A stretch of DNA of 64,000 nt from Palsa-504 sp963744575 (GTDB lineage Bacteria; Actinomycetota; Actinomycetes; Streptosporangiales; Streptosporangiaceae): assembly GCA_963744575.1 (NCBI GenBank), contig CAVUUF010000020.1:1-64000 (forward strand), given 5' to 3'. The notes beneath the pieces are model-generated. The model was not told where the DNA came from. It worked only from the letters and a program-made list of their open reading frames with translations, and did not search any database. Both the position numbers and the translations under genes were made by a program. This document shows positions 19,474 through 28,591 of this stretch, piece by piece (position 1 is the stretch's first letter; every line of letters begins with the position of its first letter).

Positions 19474-20344
19474 TAGCTGGTCCTTTCACCAAGTGGCCAA
19501 GGGCGGCCGTGCTGCCAATGAGCAGCCCCTGCGCGAGGTCAGCACCCGAGGTGTGGCCGATGGCACATAGCCGACGGGCCGCCTCATCGAGTGACCCTCG
19601 GCCGCTGAGCGCCTTGATCAGATGCCCGACCTCGGCGGCCACATCACCCTGGCCGGCCAACCGCAGCAGCGTTGCCGACAGCGCAGTGGTCCGGCGGCCG
19701 CCCACGGCGCTGACGTGGTCCGCGAGCGCCGTCGTGAAAGCAGGATCGCCACCGAGCAGCCGCAGGGCAGCCAGCGTCCCAGCGAGCAGATCATCGCCGC
19801 TGGGCGTCAGGCCTGGGCCCAGCCCCACCAGCTTGTCAGTCGCAAGTGCTGCGGCGGCCAGGCAGGCCTTCAGGCACGCGTCGGCCAGCTGGTGCGGCAC
19901 CGGCAAGCCCGGGCGGGCCGGTGACGTAGCGAGGAATTCGCGGAGCTCGGCCAGCCTTCCGCCTAGCGTGAGAGGGTCCACGGGCGGCAACAGTGGCCGG
20001 GGGTTCCAGTGCCGTACGGCATGGGCGCGAAGCCCTCTCAGGATGATGTCGCCGCCGCCGACCGTGACGCTAACTTCGCCCTTGACCCGGGAGAATGGCC
20101 GAGCACTTCGCGGGAGCGGCACGACCACCGCGTTCGGCAACCGCACACCGTCCCGTGTCACCACAGCGACGACCGCGTCCCCAAGGTCGATGTACACCGC
20201 TGAAGGAAAGACCGCTATCAACCGGCCCCTGCGCGGAGGGCCCAGCACCCACTCCCCGATCGCGGTGCTCACCACGCCGGGTACCACGACCGCTGGGCGA
20301 TCCTCAGAGACGTCCCGCAACGCACAGCTGCTGTACGCTGTCAT
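19457..20344 (-). CDS. DUF2877 protein, AllH/YlbF homologue
   Basis: A 295-residue DUF2877 protein. The diagnostic block GLGPGLTPSGDDLLAG is near residue 175 and GHTSGADLAQGLLIG near 270. The ATG at 20344 (MTAYSSCAL) is chosen because the longer upstream extension is low-complexity with no family likeness. It is the first of four overlapping genes, so the operon promoter should lie in 20345-20687. It is the third subunit of the predicted carbamoyltransferase. Confidence 0.82.
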   Translation of the reverse strand: MTAYSSCALRDVSEDRPAVVVPGVVSTAIGEWVLGPPRRGRLIAVFPSAVYIDLGDAVVAVVTRDGVRLPNAVVVPLPRSARPFSRVKGEVSVTVGGGDIILRGLRAHAVRHWNPRPLLPPVDPLTLGGRLAELREFLATSPARPGLPVPHQLADACLKACLAAAALATDKLVGLGPGLTPSGDDLLAGTLAALRLLGGDPAFTTALADHVSAVGGRRTTALSATLLRLAGQGDVAAEVGHLIKALSGRGSLDEAARRLCAIGHTSGADLAQGLLIGSTAALGHLVKGPASECTR

Positions 20345-20687
20345 GCCTGACACCGACCACGCCGCCGGCCGGCCATCAGATACGCCGTCCGATGATCCAG
20401 GCCGGTGACCACCCGGCACAACACCGTGGACCTGCAATCCCAAGCAGAATTGACGCTGACCCACGCAGCCAACATGGATCAATCGTCACAGAATCTGCAT
20501 TCACCGTCAATCGAGACCGCGGCGGGCCCCATAAATGGCGCTCGTTGCTGCCGACGGCCCGCCGGGACGCCTTTCGACCCGCAGCGTACCTCGAAGCGAC
20601 GGAGGTCGAAGGAGCCCCAGTGGGACCCGACTGGGGTTCATGCGCGGCCACAATCGATGCGGCGACCGCTATGAGTCTGACGAGTCG
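20345..20687. other. Intergenic region ahead of the carbamoyltransferase operon
   Basis: This stretch separates the deaminase-like gene (upstream on the - strand) from the DUF2877 start and should hold the promoter of the four-gene - strand operon unless transcription reads through. No supported gene, repeat or clear promoter was recognised. Confidence 0.4.
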
Positions 20688-21935
20688 TCAGGCCTCATCG
20701 AAAATCGTGCTGGAACTCTGGGAGCTCTCAGCGACGAGGCGTCCGGACGCCACCACGTAGCGCGGCGGCGCGTGCCGTGCCACCGCCTCACGAACCGTCG
20801 ACCCGTCCAGCACCACCAGGTCAGCCGGGGCGCCGACGGTCAGGCCGTGTCCGTCGATACCCAAGACACGAGCGGCGGTCGTCGTCACCGCATCCAGCAA
20901 CAGGTCCAGTCGCGACCCGACGGTGGCGTTGAGCAGATGGGCGGCGAGGAACACCACCTCGAGCATGTTCTGCCGCCCGAACGGGTAATAGGCGTCCTCG
21001 CAGTCGTCCTGCCCCAGCGCCACCGACACCCCGTCGGCGAGCAGGTCGAACACCGGCAGGTGCAGCGCCCCGGTATGCGGATCGCTGACGAACCCCAACC
21101 CGGCTTGACGTGCAAGGCGAGCCAGCCGGAGCCGAGACGGCGCGGCGTACTGGCTGATCGCTCGGGCGTGATTGGCGACACCGCGCCCGTGTAGCCCCAG
21201 CCGGATCATCTCGACCGCGAGCATCTCGGTGGTGTGCAGTGCGGGGTCGGCGGCATCGTCGACGAGCATCGCAACGCGCTTACCGGTCCGCGCGGCGAGT
21301 TCGCACATCCGTCGCACGTGCTCGTACGCATCGGCATCGGTGTACTCAATCCAGGGAATGCCCCCGACCACGTCGGCACCGAGCTCGACGGCCTCGCAGA
21401 CGACCTCCTCCGCGCCGGGATCCCGCAGCAACCCGTCCTGCGGAAACGCGACGACTTGCAGGTCCACGACACCGCGGAACTCCTCGCGCAGCCGCAGCAA
21501 CGGGGTGATGCCGCGTAGCTCAGCGCGGGGGTCGACGTCGGCGAACGCGAGGACATGTCGCAGGCCGTGCCGCAGCCCGGACAGCAAGCACCGCCGGGCC
21601 TTTGCCTCGATCGTCGCTTCGTCATAGTCCTGCTTGACCCGGGCGGCGAGTTCGATGGAGGCCATCGCCGCACCCATCTGGCCGCTCGTGTACGCCGTCA
21701 CCGCAGCATCGCCGATCACGTCGAGTGTGTAGACCTTGTCCAGATGCATGTGCGCGTTGACGAATGACGGTGTGACGAGCGCGCCGCTGGCGTCAAGCGA
21801 CGCCGCGGCCCCGAGTGCGGTGGCCGAGATCTCCGCGATGCGGCCGTCGGATATACCTATCCAGCGCGGTCCGTCGAGGTCGCGCAACGTCGCGTTACCG
21901 ATCACCAGTTCGAATGGCTCGGTCGCTGCTGTCAT
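20688..21935 (-). CDS. Cytosine deaminase-like metal-dependent amidohydrolase
   Basis: A 415-residue amidohydrolase of the CodA/AtzC group. It has the metal site VNAHMHLDK (about residue 65), an active-site His in VANHARAIS (about 250), and the metal-ligand Asp in GQDDCEDAYYPFG (about 315). GAPADLVVLDG closes the small beta domain. Members deaminate cytosine, isocytosine, isoguanine or N-alkyl triazines. Beside a uracil-type permease and barbiturase, conversion of cytosine to uracil is plausible; an AtzC-like role feeding a cyanuric acid hydrolase is the main alternative. The ATG at 21935 fits the family N-terminus. Confidence 0.85.
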   Translation of the reverse strand: MTAATEPFELVIGNATLRDLDGPRWIGISDGRIAEISATALGAAASLDASGALVTPSFVNAHMHLDKVYTLDVIGDAAVTAYTSGQMGAAMASIELAARVKQDYDEATIEAKARRCLLSGLRHGLRHVLAFADVDPRAELRGITPLLRLREEFRGVVDLQVVAFPQDGLLRDPGAEEVVCEAVELGADVVGGIPWIEYTDADAYEHVRRMCELAARTGKRVAMLVDDAADPALHTTEMLAVEMIRLGLHGRGVANHARAISQYAAPSRLRLARLARQAGLGFVSDPHTGALHLPVFDLLADGVSVALGQDDCEDAYYPFGRQNMLEVVFLAAHLLNATVGSRLDLLLDAVTTTAARVLGIDGHGLTVGAPADLVVLDGSTVREAVARHAPPRYVVASGRLVAESSQSSSTIFDEA

Positions 21936-22216
21936 GGCCGAGATTATAGGGGACGGGCCACGAGCTGCACGGTGATTGAGCGGCGATGCCCGGCACCGAT
22001 CAGGTACTCGTCGCCTGGTCTCGCCCCGAGGGGTGTCCCACGCGCAACGCGTGCTGTCTACCAACGAGTGGTTGGCGACCTCGGCCGGGCGTATCTGCCA
22101 CGTGATCGCGCCAGCAACCGCGTTCCAGTCGTGGATCCTTCGCCGGACATGCGGTCGGGCCGGGCGGACTTGTTCGGCGATTAGCCGATCGCGCGACGGG
22201 TAGCGCGCTCGGCAGC

Positions 22217-22656
22217 GTTTCCATTCGCGGCGCGCGCGTGCTCGGGATCGCCGGTGCCCACAATGCCGGCTGGCTGGCCGGACTGGGGGGTCCAGGCGGT
22301 GGCATACGGCGACGGCCTCGGTGAGCGACCGCGTGCCGCCGCGCCTGATGGGATCGATACGCTGCTTGACTGCTATGGCGGCGACTACGTCCAGCTCGCG
22401 ACCGAGCTTGGCGTCGCGCCCGAACGGATCGTGACGATCATCGACTTTCAGACTGCCGAGGAGCACGCCGCCAAGATCGTGTTCGGTCACGCGGTCGCCC
22501 CCCGAGATGCTCTCCGAGCTAGCCGAGATGATCGACGCCGGTCAGTTGACCATCCCGATTGCCGCAACCTACCCGCTCGATCAGGCCCAGCAAGCCTACG
22601 CGCGCCTCGCCGAGCGCCACACCCGCGGCAAGATCGTCCTCCAGATCAGCGAGTGA
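22217..22656 (+). pseudogene. Zinc-type/quinone oxidoreductase (MDR) C-terminal remnant
   Basis: Pieces in three frames restore the C-terminal half of a medium-chain reductase: VSIRGARVLGIAGAHNAGW, then QAVAYGDGLGERPRAAAPDG, LLDCYGGDYVQLATELGV and IVTIIDFQTAEEHAAK, then IPIAATYPLDQAQQAYARL and HTRGKIVLQI before TGA. The N-terminal catalytic domain is absent and there are at least two frameshifts. The preceding 280 nt (21936-22216) show no supported gene. Confidence 0.72.
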
Positions 22657-23371
22657 TGCCAGTGAGGGCCGAGCCCGACCTCTACCGAGAATCACTCGCC
22701 ACGGGCTTCCGCGGGTGTCGGGGTAGTCCGGGTGGGCAGTCTATCTGCGTAGTTGGCCAGATGCCTGCAATGGGCGGCTGGATCATCGTGGGAGGGACCA
22801 GTATCAGGCAGGGATCCGGCGCCGCCGACGGCAGCCGCGCGAGGCCCCCTGGGCGTGGCTGACGCGGCCCAGGACAGGCTGTGTACGGCATGGGCTGACA
22901 GCCGCCGCTTGCAGCGGGTTTCATCTCTCCCACGAGCCCTGCAGCCGCGCGGCTGCCGTATGTTGGCGCTCGAGCGCGGAATAGGGGTGAGGCGCTGATG
23001 AGAACTGTTGTGTTCAAGGCGACCCGTGATGTGGCTGTGGCGCGCCTCCCACTTCCCGGACTGCGGAACGGCCTCAGGCCCGGGCGACCGCGCTGCAGAC
23101 GGCACCTGGCCTGGGGGCATAATACCTTGGTGAGGTTGCGGACTGGAGCGAGCACACCGCGGCCGCCTGTGCGGCTGCCAGCGCCGTTTCTCGGTCTAGG
23201 CGCCGAACGGCTGGCCTACATGCGGCAGCTGGTACCGGACCAGGTCACTGTTCCGGGGCCGCCGCGGTCCTTTGAATCCGCGGCACTGGGTCTAGCCCAC
23301 CCGACATTTTGTCGCCGTCTATGGCTGATGCGGGCTCCGCTGCGATTCGCGCGTGGCCGGGGGGCAGCCCG
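22657..23371. other. Intergenic region with a dehydrogenase 5' scrap
   Basis: No intact gene is supported. At 22998 an ATG preceded by GAGGCG opens MRTVVFKATRDVAVARLP, resembling the N-terminus of a zinc alcohol dehydrogenase, but likeness ends after about 22 residues. The rest looks like decayed DNA running up to the carboxyltransferase start. Confidence 0.45.
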
Positions 23372-25051
23372 GTGAACGCGCCTGATCTGCTTGCCAGGCT
23401 GCTGGCCCCGGGCACGTTCCGGTCGTGGGACACCGACGCAGTCGACGTGCGGCCGGATCCGGTCTACGCCGCTGACCTGGCCAAAGCCCGGCGGAAGACC
23501 GGCCTAGACGAATCGGTGATCACCGGGGAGGGGCTGCTCGGCGGCCGTCGTGTGGCGGTGGCGGCCTGCGAGTTCGGTTTCCTCGGCGGGTCGATCGGCG
23601 TGGCTGCCGGAGAGCGGCTGGCACGAGCCGTCGAACGGGCCACCGCCGAGCGCCTGCCGATGATTTCCCTGCCTGCCTCCGGCGGCACCCGCATGCAAGA
23701 AGGCACCCTCGCGTTCCTGCAGATGGTGAAGATCACCGCGGCGGTCGCCGCGCACAAGTCCGCTCATCTTCCCTACCTCGTCTACCTGCGGCATCCCACC
23801 ACCGGCGGGGTCTTCGCCTCCTGGGGGTCCCTCGGCCATCTCACCCTGGCCGAACCGGAGGCGCTCATCGGCTTCCTCGGCCCGCGGGTCTATCAGGCCC
23901 TGTCCGGCTCACAATTCCCTGAAGGCATCCAGAGCGCGGAGAACCTGCACGCCCACGGGCTGATCGACGCCGTCGTCGCGCCAGGCGAGCTCGCCGCCTC
24001 TCTGAACCGCGTGCTCACTGCGATCACTGCCCAGCCACGCCGAGCGTTCCGGCCAGACCCCGCCAAGATCGCGGCCGAACCGGCGTGGGAGTCGGTACTG
24101 CACACCCGCCGGGCCGACCGGCCAGGCGCCGCCGATCTGATCCGCCTCGCCGCCACCGACGTCGTGTCGCTGCAGCGGGCAGGACTGATCCTGGCCCTGG
24201 CCCGCATCGGCGGCTACCCGTGCGTGCTCCTCGCCCAAGACCGCCAGGGACCACCGCCCGGCCCCGCCGCACTGCGCCTGGCCAGACGCGGCGCCCGCCT
24301 CGCCGCCGGGCTACGGCTGCCGCTCGTCTCCGTGATCGACACTCCGGGCGCCGAGCTGTCTGCTCAGACCGAGCAAGACGGCCTGGCCGCAGAGATCGCC
24401 CACTGCCTGGCCGACCTCACGACCCTCCCGGTCCCTACCGTCTCGCTCCTGCTCGGGCAGGGAGCCGGCGGCGCGGCACTGGCCCTGCTGCCCGCTGACC
24501 GCGTCCTCGCCGCCCAGCATGCCTGGCTCGCCCCGCTGGCGCCGGAGGGAGCTAGCGCCATCGTCTACCGCGACACCGGGCACGCCCCCGAACTCGCCGA
24601 GCGCCAGGGCATCCGGTCCGCCGACCTCGCCACCAACGGCATCGTCGACTACGTGATCGCGGAGACGCCCGCGGACACCGACCGGTTCTGCCGCGACCTC
24701 GGGCACGTGCTGCACTGGATGGTCGAAGACCTAGTGAAGCAGGACGACGACACACGGCTGGCAGCGCGCCTGCACCGCTACCGCCACCTCGGGATGCCAC
24801 CCCATCGGCTGTTACCTACGCTGCCATACCCTGGCGGCGGGACAGCCCTCCGCATTCCGGGCACGCCGAAGGCTCAAACTGCTAGGCACTTCGCCTTCCG
24901 TGCAGGATCCTTCGCCCGGCAGATGGCCGCAGGGCTAGCGCGCAGTCCTGAAGCAGACCGGCCTCTCACGTTCGTCTCACAGACTGTCCGGACGGGGCTG
25001 GATTCCGGCGCACCCGTTGGACATGTGCGAGACCCTGACGTGCAGGAATAG
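23372..25051 (+). CDS. Fused biotin-dependent carboxyltransferase (acetyl-/acyl-CoA carboxylase beta-alpha)
   Basis: Transfers carboxyl from carboxybiotin to an acyl-CoA. Both crotonase-like halves sit in one 559-residue chain. The beta half has FLGGSIGVAAGERLARA, LPASGGTRMQEG and VYLRHPTTGGVFASWG. The alpha half has VSVIDTPGAELSAQTEQDG, LLGQGAGGAALALLPADRV and GIVDYVI. The Cys4 zinc ribbon of AccD is missing from the N-terminus. The usual end (LHRYRHLG) is followed by about 85 extra residues running towards the AICE attachment site, so the natural stop may have been lost. The start is the GTG at 23372, preceded by a G-rich stretch. It could supply or use malonyl-CoA linked to the nearby pathway. 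Confidence 0.84.
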   Translation: MNAPDLLARLLAPGTFRSWDTDAVDVRPDPVYAADLAKARRKTGLDESVITGEGLLGGRRVAVAACEFGFLGGSIGVAAGERLARAVERATAERLPMISLPASGGTRMQEGTLAFLQMVKITAAVAAHKSAHLPYLVYLRHPTTGGVFASWGSLGHLTLAEPEALIGFLGPRVYQALSGSQFPEGIQSAENLHAHGLIDAVVAPGELAASLNRVLTAITAQPRRAFRPDPAKIAAEPAWESVLHTRRADRPGAADLIRLAATDVVSLQRAGLILALARIGGYPCVLLAQDRQGPPPGPAALRLARRGARLAAGLRLPLVSVIDTPGAELSAQTEQDGLAAEIAHCLADLTTLPVPTVSLLLGQGAGGAALALLPADRVLAAQHAWLAPLAPEGASAIVYRDTGHAPELAERQGIRSADLATNGIVDYVIAETPADTDRFCRDLGHVLHWMVEDLVKQDDDTRLAARLHRYRHLGMPPHRLLPTLPYPGGGTALRIPGTPKAQTARHFAFRAGSFARQMAAGLARSPEADRPLTFVSQTVRTGLDSGAPVGHVRDPDVQE

Positions 25052-25083
25052 CACGGGGAAGCACTCAGCGGACGGGTCCGCTT

Positions 25084-25129
25084 GATTCCCAAGCTGATAG
25101 TGCGGGTTCGATTCCCGTCACCCGCTCCA
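25084..25129 (+). repeat. attL: 3' half of tRNA-Gly(CCC)
   Basis: It reads from the anticodon loop (TTCCCAA, anticodon CCC) through GCTGA, the T-arm GCGGGTTCGATTCCCGT and the acceptor strand CACCCGC to CCA. The 5' half (expected GCGGGTG at the start) is absent upstream, so this is not a functional tRNA. It is an attachment core, matched by 34952-34996 except for one extra G. Confidence 0.88.
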
Positions 25130-25209
25130 CGACAAAGATGCAGGTCAGGCCCCTCAGGCCTCTCATGCCCCAACCAGGCCTGGCTGCCGCGGAACCGTAG
25201 TTGACCTTC

Positions 25210-25234
25210 CGTGCCATTTGCGTGCCATTGACCC
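25210..25234 (+). repeat. Left copy of a 25-nt AICE end repeat (candidate integrase arm site)
   Basis: Contains CGTGCCATT twice, 10 nt apart. It lies exactly 80 nt inside attL. The copy at 34847-34871 matches at 23 of 25 positions, is in the same orientation, and lies exactly 80 nt inside attR. In the excised circle the pair would flank the core symmetrically, as integrase or Xis arm sites do. It also lies within the 3' region of int. Confidence 0.68.
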
Positions 25235-26395
25235 AGCGGTCCGGCCACGCCGTCATCGCCCTTGGTCCGCTCGGCCTGGACATGGAAGTCGATCGCATCC
25301 GTGATCCGCTTGTCAGCCCCTCGCGCCTCGTGCTGGTAGATCAGCGCGGCGCGCTCGCTATCGTGACCCATCCGGGCCATCAGGTCCTTGAGCCCCGCGC
25401 CGCTGGCTGCCGCCAAGTGGTTACCAGCATGCCTCAGGTCGTGGAAGTGCAGGCCCTCCATCCCGATCGCCCGCACGGCATGCGGCCAGCCGGACATCTT
25501 GTTGAAGTTGCCGCGCCGCAGCGGGCCACCCAGCTGGCCAGGGAAGACCAGCGCGCCCGGCTCATCTTTGACGAAGGCTGCCAGGTGCTCACACAGCGCC
25601 GGAATGATCACGTCGGGGATACCGACGATGCGCCGACCGGCCCTGGACTTGGGCGGTCCCAGCACCATCTCCCCGGTCGAGCGCTCCACGAAGGCGACCC
25701 GGACTCGCACGCTGCCCGCCCGGAGGTCCAGGTCACATCGCCTCAGTGCCGTGGCCTCGCCCCAGCGCAGGCTGGCGAACGTGGCCAGCAGGACAAGCGC
25801 GCGATACCTCCGGTCATACACGAAGTCGGCCCGGCCATCGGCCATCATCTCCCACAGCGCCCGCTCGGCATCGGCCCTGCTCCTGTACACCTCGGGGCAG
25901 GCGCGCCGCTCACCGTTCCGGGCAAACCGGACCCGGTAACCTCCATCGGGCAGCTTGCGGATGTTCCCCACTGGGCGACGGCCCACCTGCTCGGCCAGCT
26001 TAAAGACTTGCGCGGCAGTCAATACCGGGCGCTCGGGAGCCTGCTCATCCCCTGCGCCCCGGACACGGCACGGTTACGAGGCAGAATCTTGTCTTCCTCG
26101 GCGGCCGTCATCAGGACCGCCCGCAGAAACCGGTACGCCTTGGCCGCCGTCGAAACCGAGACGCCCTGGCTGAGCAAGGTTGCGCGCCACTCGCGGATCA
26201 TCGGCGTTGACAGCTTGCCGACCGGAACCCCGCCCAGATACGGATCAACGTGTTTCCTGAGCAGCCACCGGTAATTGTCCGCCGAGCGCGGGCGCAGCCC
26301 CGGGCGCTCAGCGAGCCAGGCCCCGGCGTAATCCGAAAGCTTGATCCTGCCGCGGTCGGGGTCCGTCCACTCACCCCCCCTCAGCTGCGCTTCGG

Positions 26396-26788
26396 TCAGG
26401 ACGAGCGCCCTATCGGCGTCGCCCTTGCGCTCGTATGTCTCCGGACCCGTCCGCATCCGGCCATCCAGTCCCGGAAAGCGGATCTGGTACCGGCCAGAAG
26501 GCAGCCGACGGACGTTGCCGAAACGGCGGTGCCCACCTTTGTTGGCCATAACGCGACTCCTTTCACGCGCGGCCGGATGGCCGCAGCCGCTAGCGGCTCG
26601 ACACGCCCGGCCTGGACGAAATCGGCCAGCGCGGACTCGGGGATGCGAACGTGACGACCGACACGGACGAACTGGATGCGCCTCTCCGCGATCAGGCGGC
26701 GCGGGAACCGCTCGCTCGTGTCCAGCAGCTCCGCAACCTGCCCGACAGTCAGCAGCCGCTCCACCAGCTGACGCGACCTGACCGCCAT
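26396..26788 (-). CDS. xis: Excisionase-like helix-turn-helix protein
   Basis: The start (LLTVGQVAELLDTSERFPRRLIAERRIQFVRVGRHVRIPESALADFV) is a MerR/Xis-type winged helix, as in AICE excisionases of 65-80 residues. The ATG overlaps the rep stop. After about residue 75 the frame runs into the int ribosome-binding site and int itself, where a TGA would be reached in the neighbouring frame (CGCGCGTGA). The extra 50 residues probably reflect a small indel. The DNA-binding domain itself looks whole. Confidence 0.65.
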   Translation of the reverse strand: MAVRSRQLVERLLTVGQVAELLDTSERFPRRLIAERRIQFVRVGRHVRIPESALADFVQAGRVEPLAAAAIRPRVKGVALWPTKVGTAVSATSVGCLLAGTRSAFRDWMAGCGRVRRHTSARATPIGRSS

Positions 26789-28410
26789 CACGCCGCCCTC
26801 CTGGTTGCCGAAACACCGGATTCAGCCCGGATACCGGCTCGTCGTCTTGCCTCGTTGAGCGCGGCTTGCCATCGAGTGCGGTCGGCGACGACGTGCAGCA
26901 TCCGCCGCTCGTGGTCCAGGTGGTCCGGGTCACCCGGCGCGACCAGCTCCCAGGAGTACCGAGCCGGGTCAGTTGCCGAAACACCGAGCACCGACAAGAG
27001 CCAGTGCTGGCGATCGGCCCGGTGATCGGCCAGCGTCTTACCCGACCACTTACGCGATACGAGCACCCGGCGCCCGGCGTAGCCGAGGTGATCGGCGTCG
27101 TGCGCCTTGCCCTTGCAGCAGCCGGGCACCAGGCCGGGCCGGGCGTTCTTCGGCTGGATGCCATAGCGGAGCCAGTTCGCGCAGGTCGGCGAGCACGGCT
27201 GGAACCACAGCGCCTCCGCCAGCCCGGCGACGTGCGTCCGCTGGGCATCTGTCTCGGCCTGGTGACAGTCGCCGACCTGCTTCGTCAGGTACTTGGTCAG
27301 GTAGCCGATGCACCGGTTAGCGTCCTTGGATCCGGCAAGCACGCCCTGGGCGTCGAACCGGACCCCGAACCGCGCCACGTGCCACGGCTCATCCTCATCG
27401 GTGATGGCATCCAGGGCCTGGTCCCAGGTTGGCAGCACTTCCCCGGTGGCCGGGTCCAGGTAGGCACCGGCCGCTTCGTCCCAGACCGGCAGCTGGTCCC
27501 CGTCGTATCTGATCTCGGTGGTGTCGGGCCACCAGACCTGATGGTAGGTCGCGGCCAGGACCCGGCGGATCTCGGCGCGGGCGACGGTGCCGCGCATGGC
27601 GATGTGGACGTGCGGGGCGAGGCGCTTCTAGGGTTCGATGGCGGCGAAGTACTGCAGGTCGTAGCCGAGGTAGCGGCGCAGGTTCTGGATGAACCGGTCG
27701 AACAGCGCGGCGAAGGCCAGAGCGTCCCGGGCCGCCCGGTCATAATCGTAGGCGCCCAGGTCGACCGGGGTGCCGTCTTCGCGGACCGGCCCGTAGGAGG
27801 GGCAGGTGAGGGTGAGGAACAGGGAGGGGCGGAAGGTCTTGCCGTCCGGCGCGGTGTAGGTCTTCCCGACCGTGCGCGAGGAGACCTTGCGGCGGGGCAG
27901 GTCGGGGGTGTCCTGACGGCGGCGGGTGGAGCGGTGCCGCCGGGCGGGCCGAGCCGGGGCCGCCTTGCCGCGGACGCCCGCCGCGTTGATCTCCTCGTCC
28001 AGCTCGCCGATGAGCTCGTCCAGGTCGGCCGTGTCGGTCCCGGTGGCGGCGGCCTGGTCGCGGAGCTGCTGCGCTTCGGCGCGTTTCTCGATCCACCACT
28101 TCTGCTCCTCGGTGGCCGGGTCCGGTTCGATGGCCGGTTCGCCCTCGAGATGCCAGCCCTCCCGGCACTGCGCCGCCCGCAGCGTCTTGGCCCGCTCCGC
28201 GCAGGACGGGCAGAGCGACGCGAGGGTGTGCCCGCACGGGACGAGCACCGTTTCTGTTTCTCCGGTGTCGAGGTTGGTGCGGCGCAGCTGGATCGGCCGG
28301 ATGCAGGCGCCGTGCTCGACGGCCAGGTCCTTGACCACTTCCCGGGCCAGCGGCATGGCCATCCGCTGCGCCCGCGTCGTCTTGCCCGTGGCGGTGGTCG
28401 TGTCGGTCAC
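26788..28410 (-). pseudogene. RepSA-like rolling-circle replication initiator, split by an amber codon
   Basis: The GTG start at 28410 overlaps the zinc-finger gene stop. The first part (28410-27628) has paired cysteines (VPCGHTLASLCPSC) and FLTLTCPSYGPV. It ends at TAG (27628-27630) where relatives have Gln (AIEP-Q-KRLAPHVHIAMRG). The same frame then continues unbroken to 26788 with the HUH metal motif PHVHIAMRG and YLTKYLTKQ carrying the likely catalytic Tyr. A single CAG-to-TAG change thus separates the N-terminal region from the nicking site. Without suppression the protein is inactive. Its role would be replicating the excised circle. Confidence 0.85.
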
Positions 28411-28591
28411 TGGCCACCTCCACCCAGATGACCGGCATCACGATCATCTGGGTCGTTGCGGGTCCAGGTGTCGGACCAGCCGCACAGGTGGCACTCAATC
28501 GCGGCGGCGTCGTGCCGTCATCGAGCAGGATCAGGCCGGTGGCGCAGACCGGGCACGGCTCATCGGTCCGCCAGGCGGTCACCTTGGTCAT
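28407..28591 (-). pseudogene. Small AICE zinc-finger protein, frameshifted
   Basis: The ATG at 28591 overlaps the tra stop and the TGA at 28409-28407 overlaps the rep start. The first frame gives TDEPCPVCATGLILLDDGT. After a one-base shift near 28515 it continues as AAIECHLCGWSDTWTRN, completing a four-Cys CPVC...CHLC zinc ribbon of about 60 residues. Small zinc-ribbon genes between tra and rep are common in AICEs. Function unknown. Confidence 0.65.

Larger units (their letters stand above)
24874..26549 (-). pseudogene. int: Tyrosine integrase, frameshifted and with a duplicated N-terminal module
   Basis: From the ATG at 26549, preceded by AAAGGAG, come the N-terminal DNA-binding region (RRFGNVRRLPSGRYQIRF) and core-binding domain. 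The frame breaks near 26071, where one C is missing, and resumes as VLTAAQVFKLAEQV. Next comes an unexpected insert, RRPVGNIRKLPDGGYRVRF to about RADFVYD, resembling the protein's own N-terminus. It splits the catalytic domain just before ALVLLATFASLRWGE. The catalytic Arg, FHDLRHAGNHL and the Tyr of LIYQHEARGADKRI are present. The open frame then runs through attL into host DNA, so the real stop is lost or uncertain. Not expected to work. Confidence 0.83.

Noticed and set aside
13433..21935. A complete s-triazine (cyanuric acid) pathway
   Set aside because: Barbiturase and AtzC-like families could fit, but no biuret or allophanate hydrolase is present; kept only as an alternative.
25065..25135. 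A complete tRNA gene at attL
   Set aside because: Only the anticodon loop to CCA is present; the 5' acceptor strand, D-arm and 5' anticodon stem are missing.
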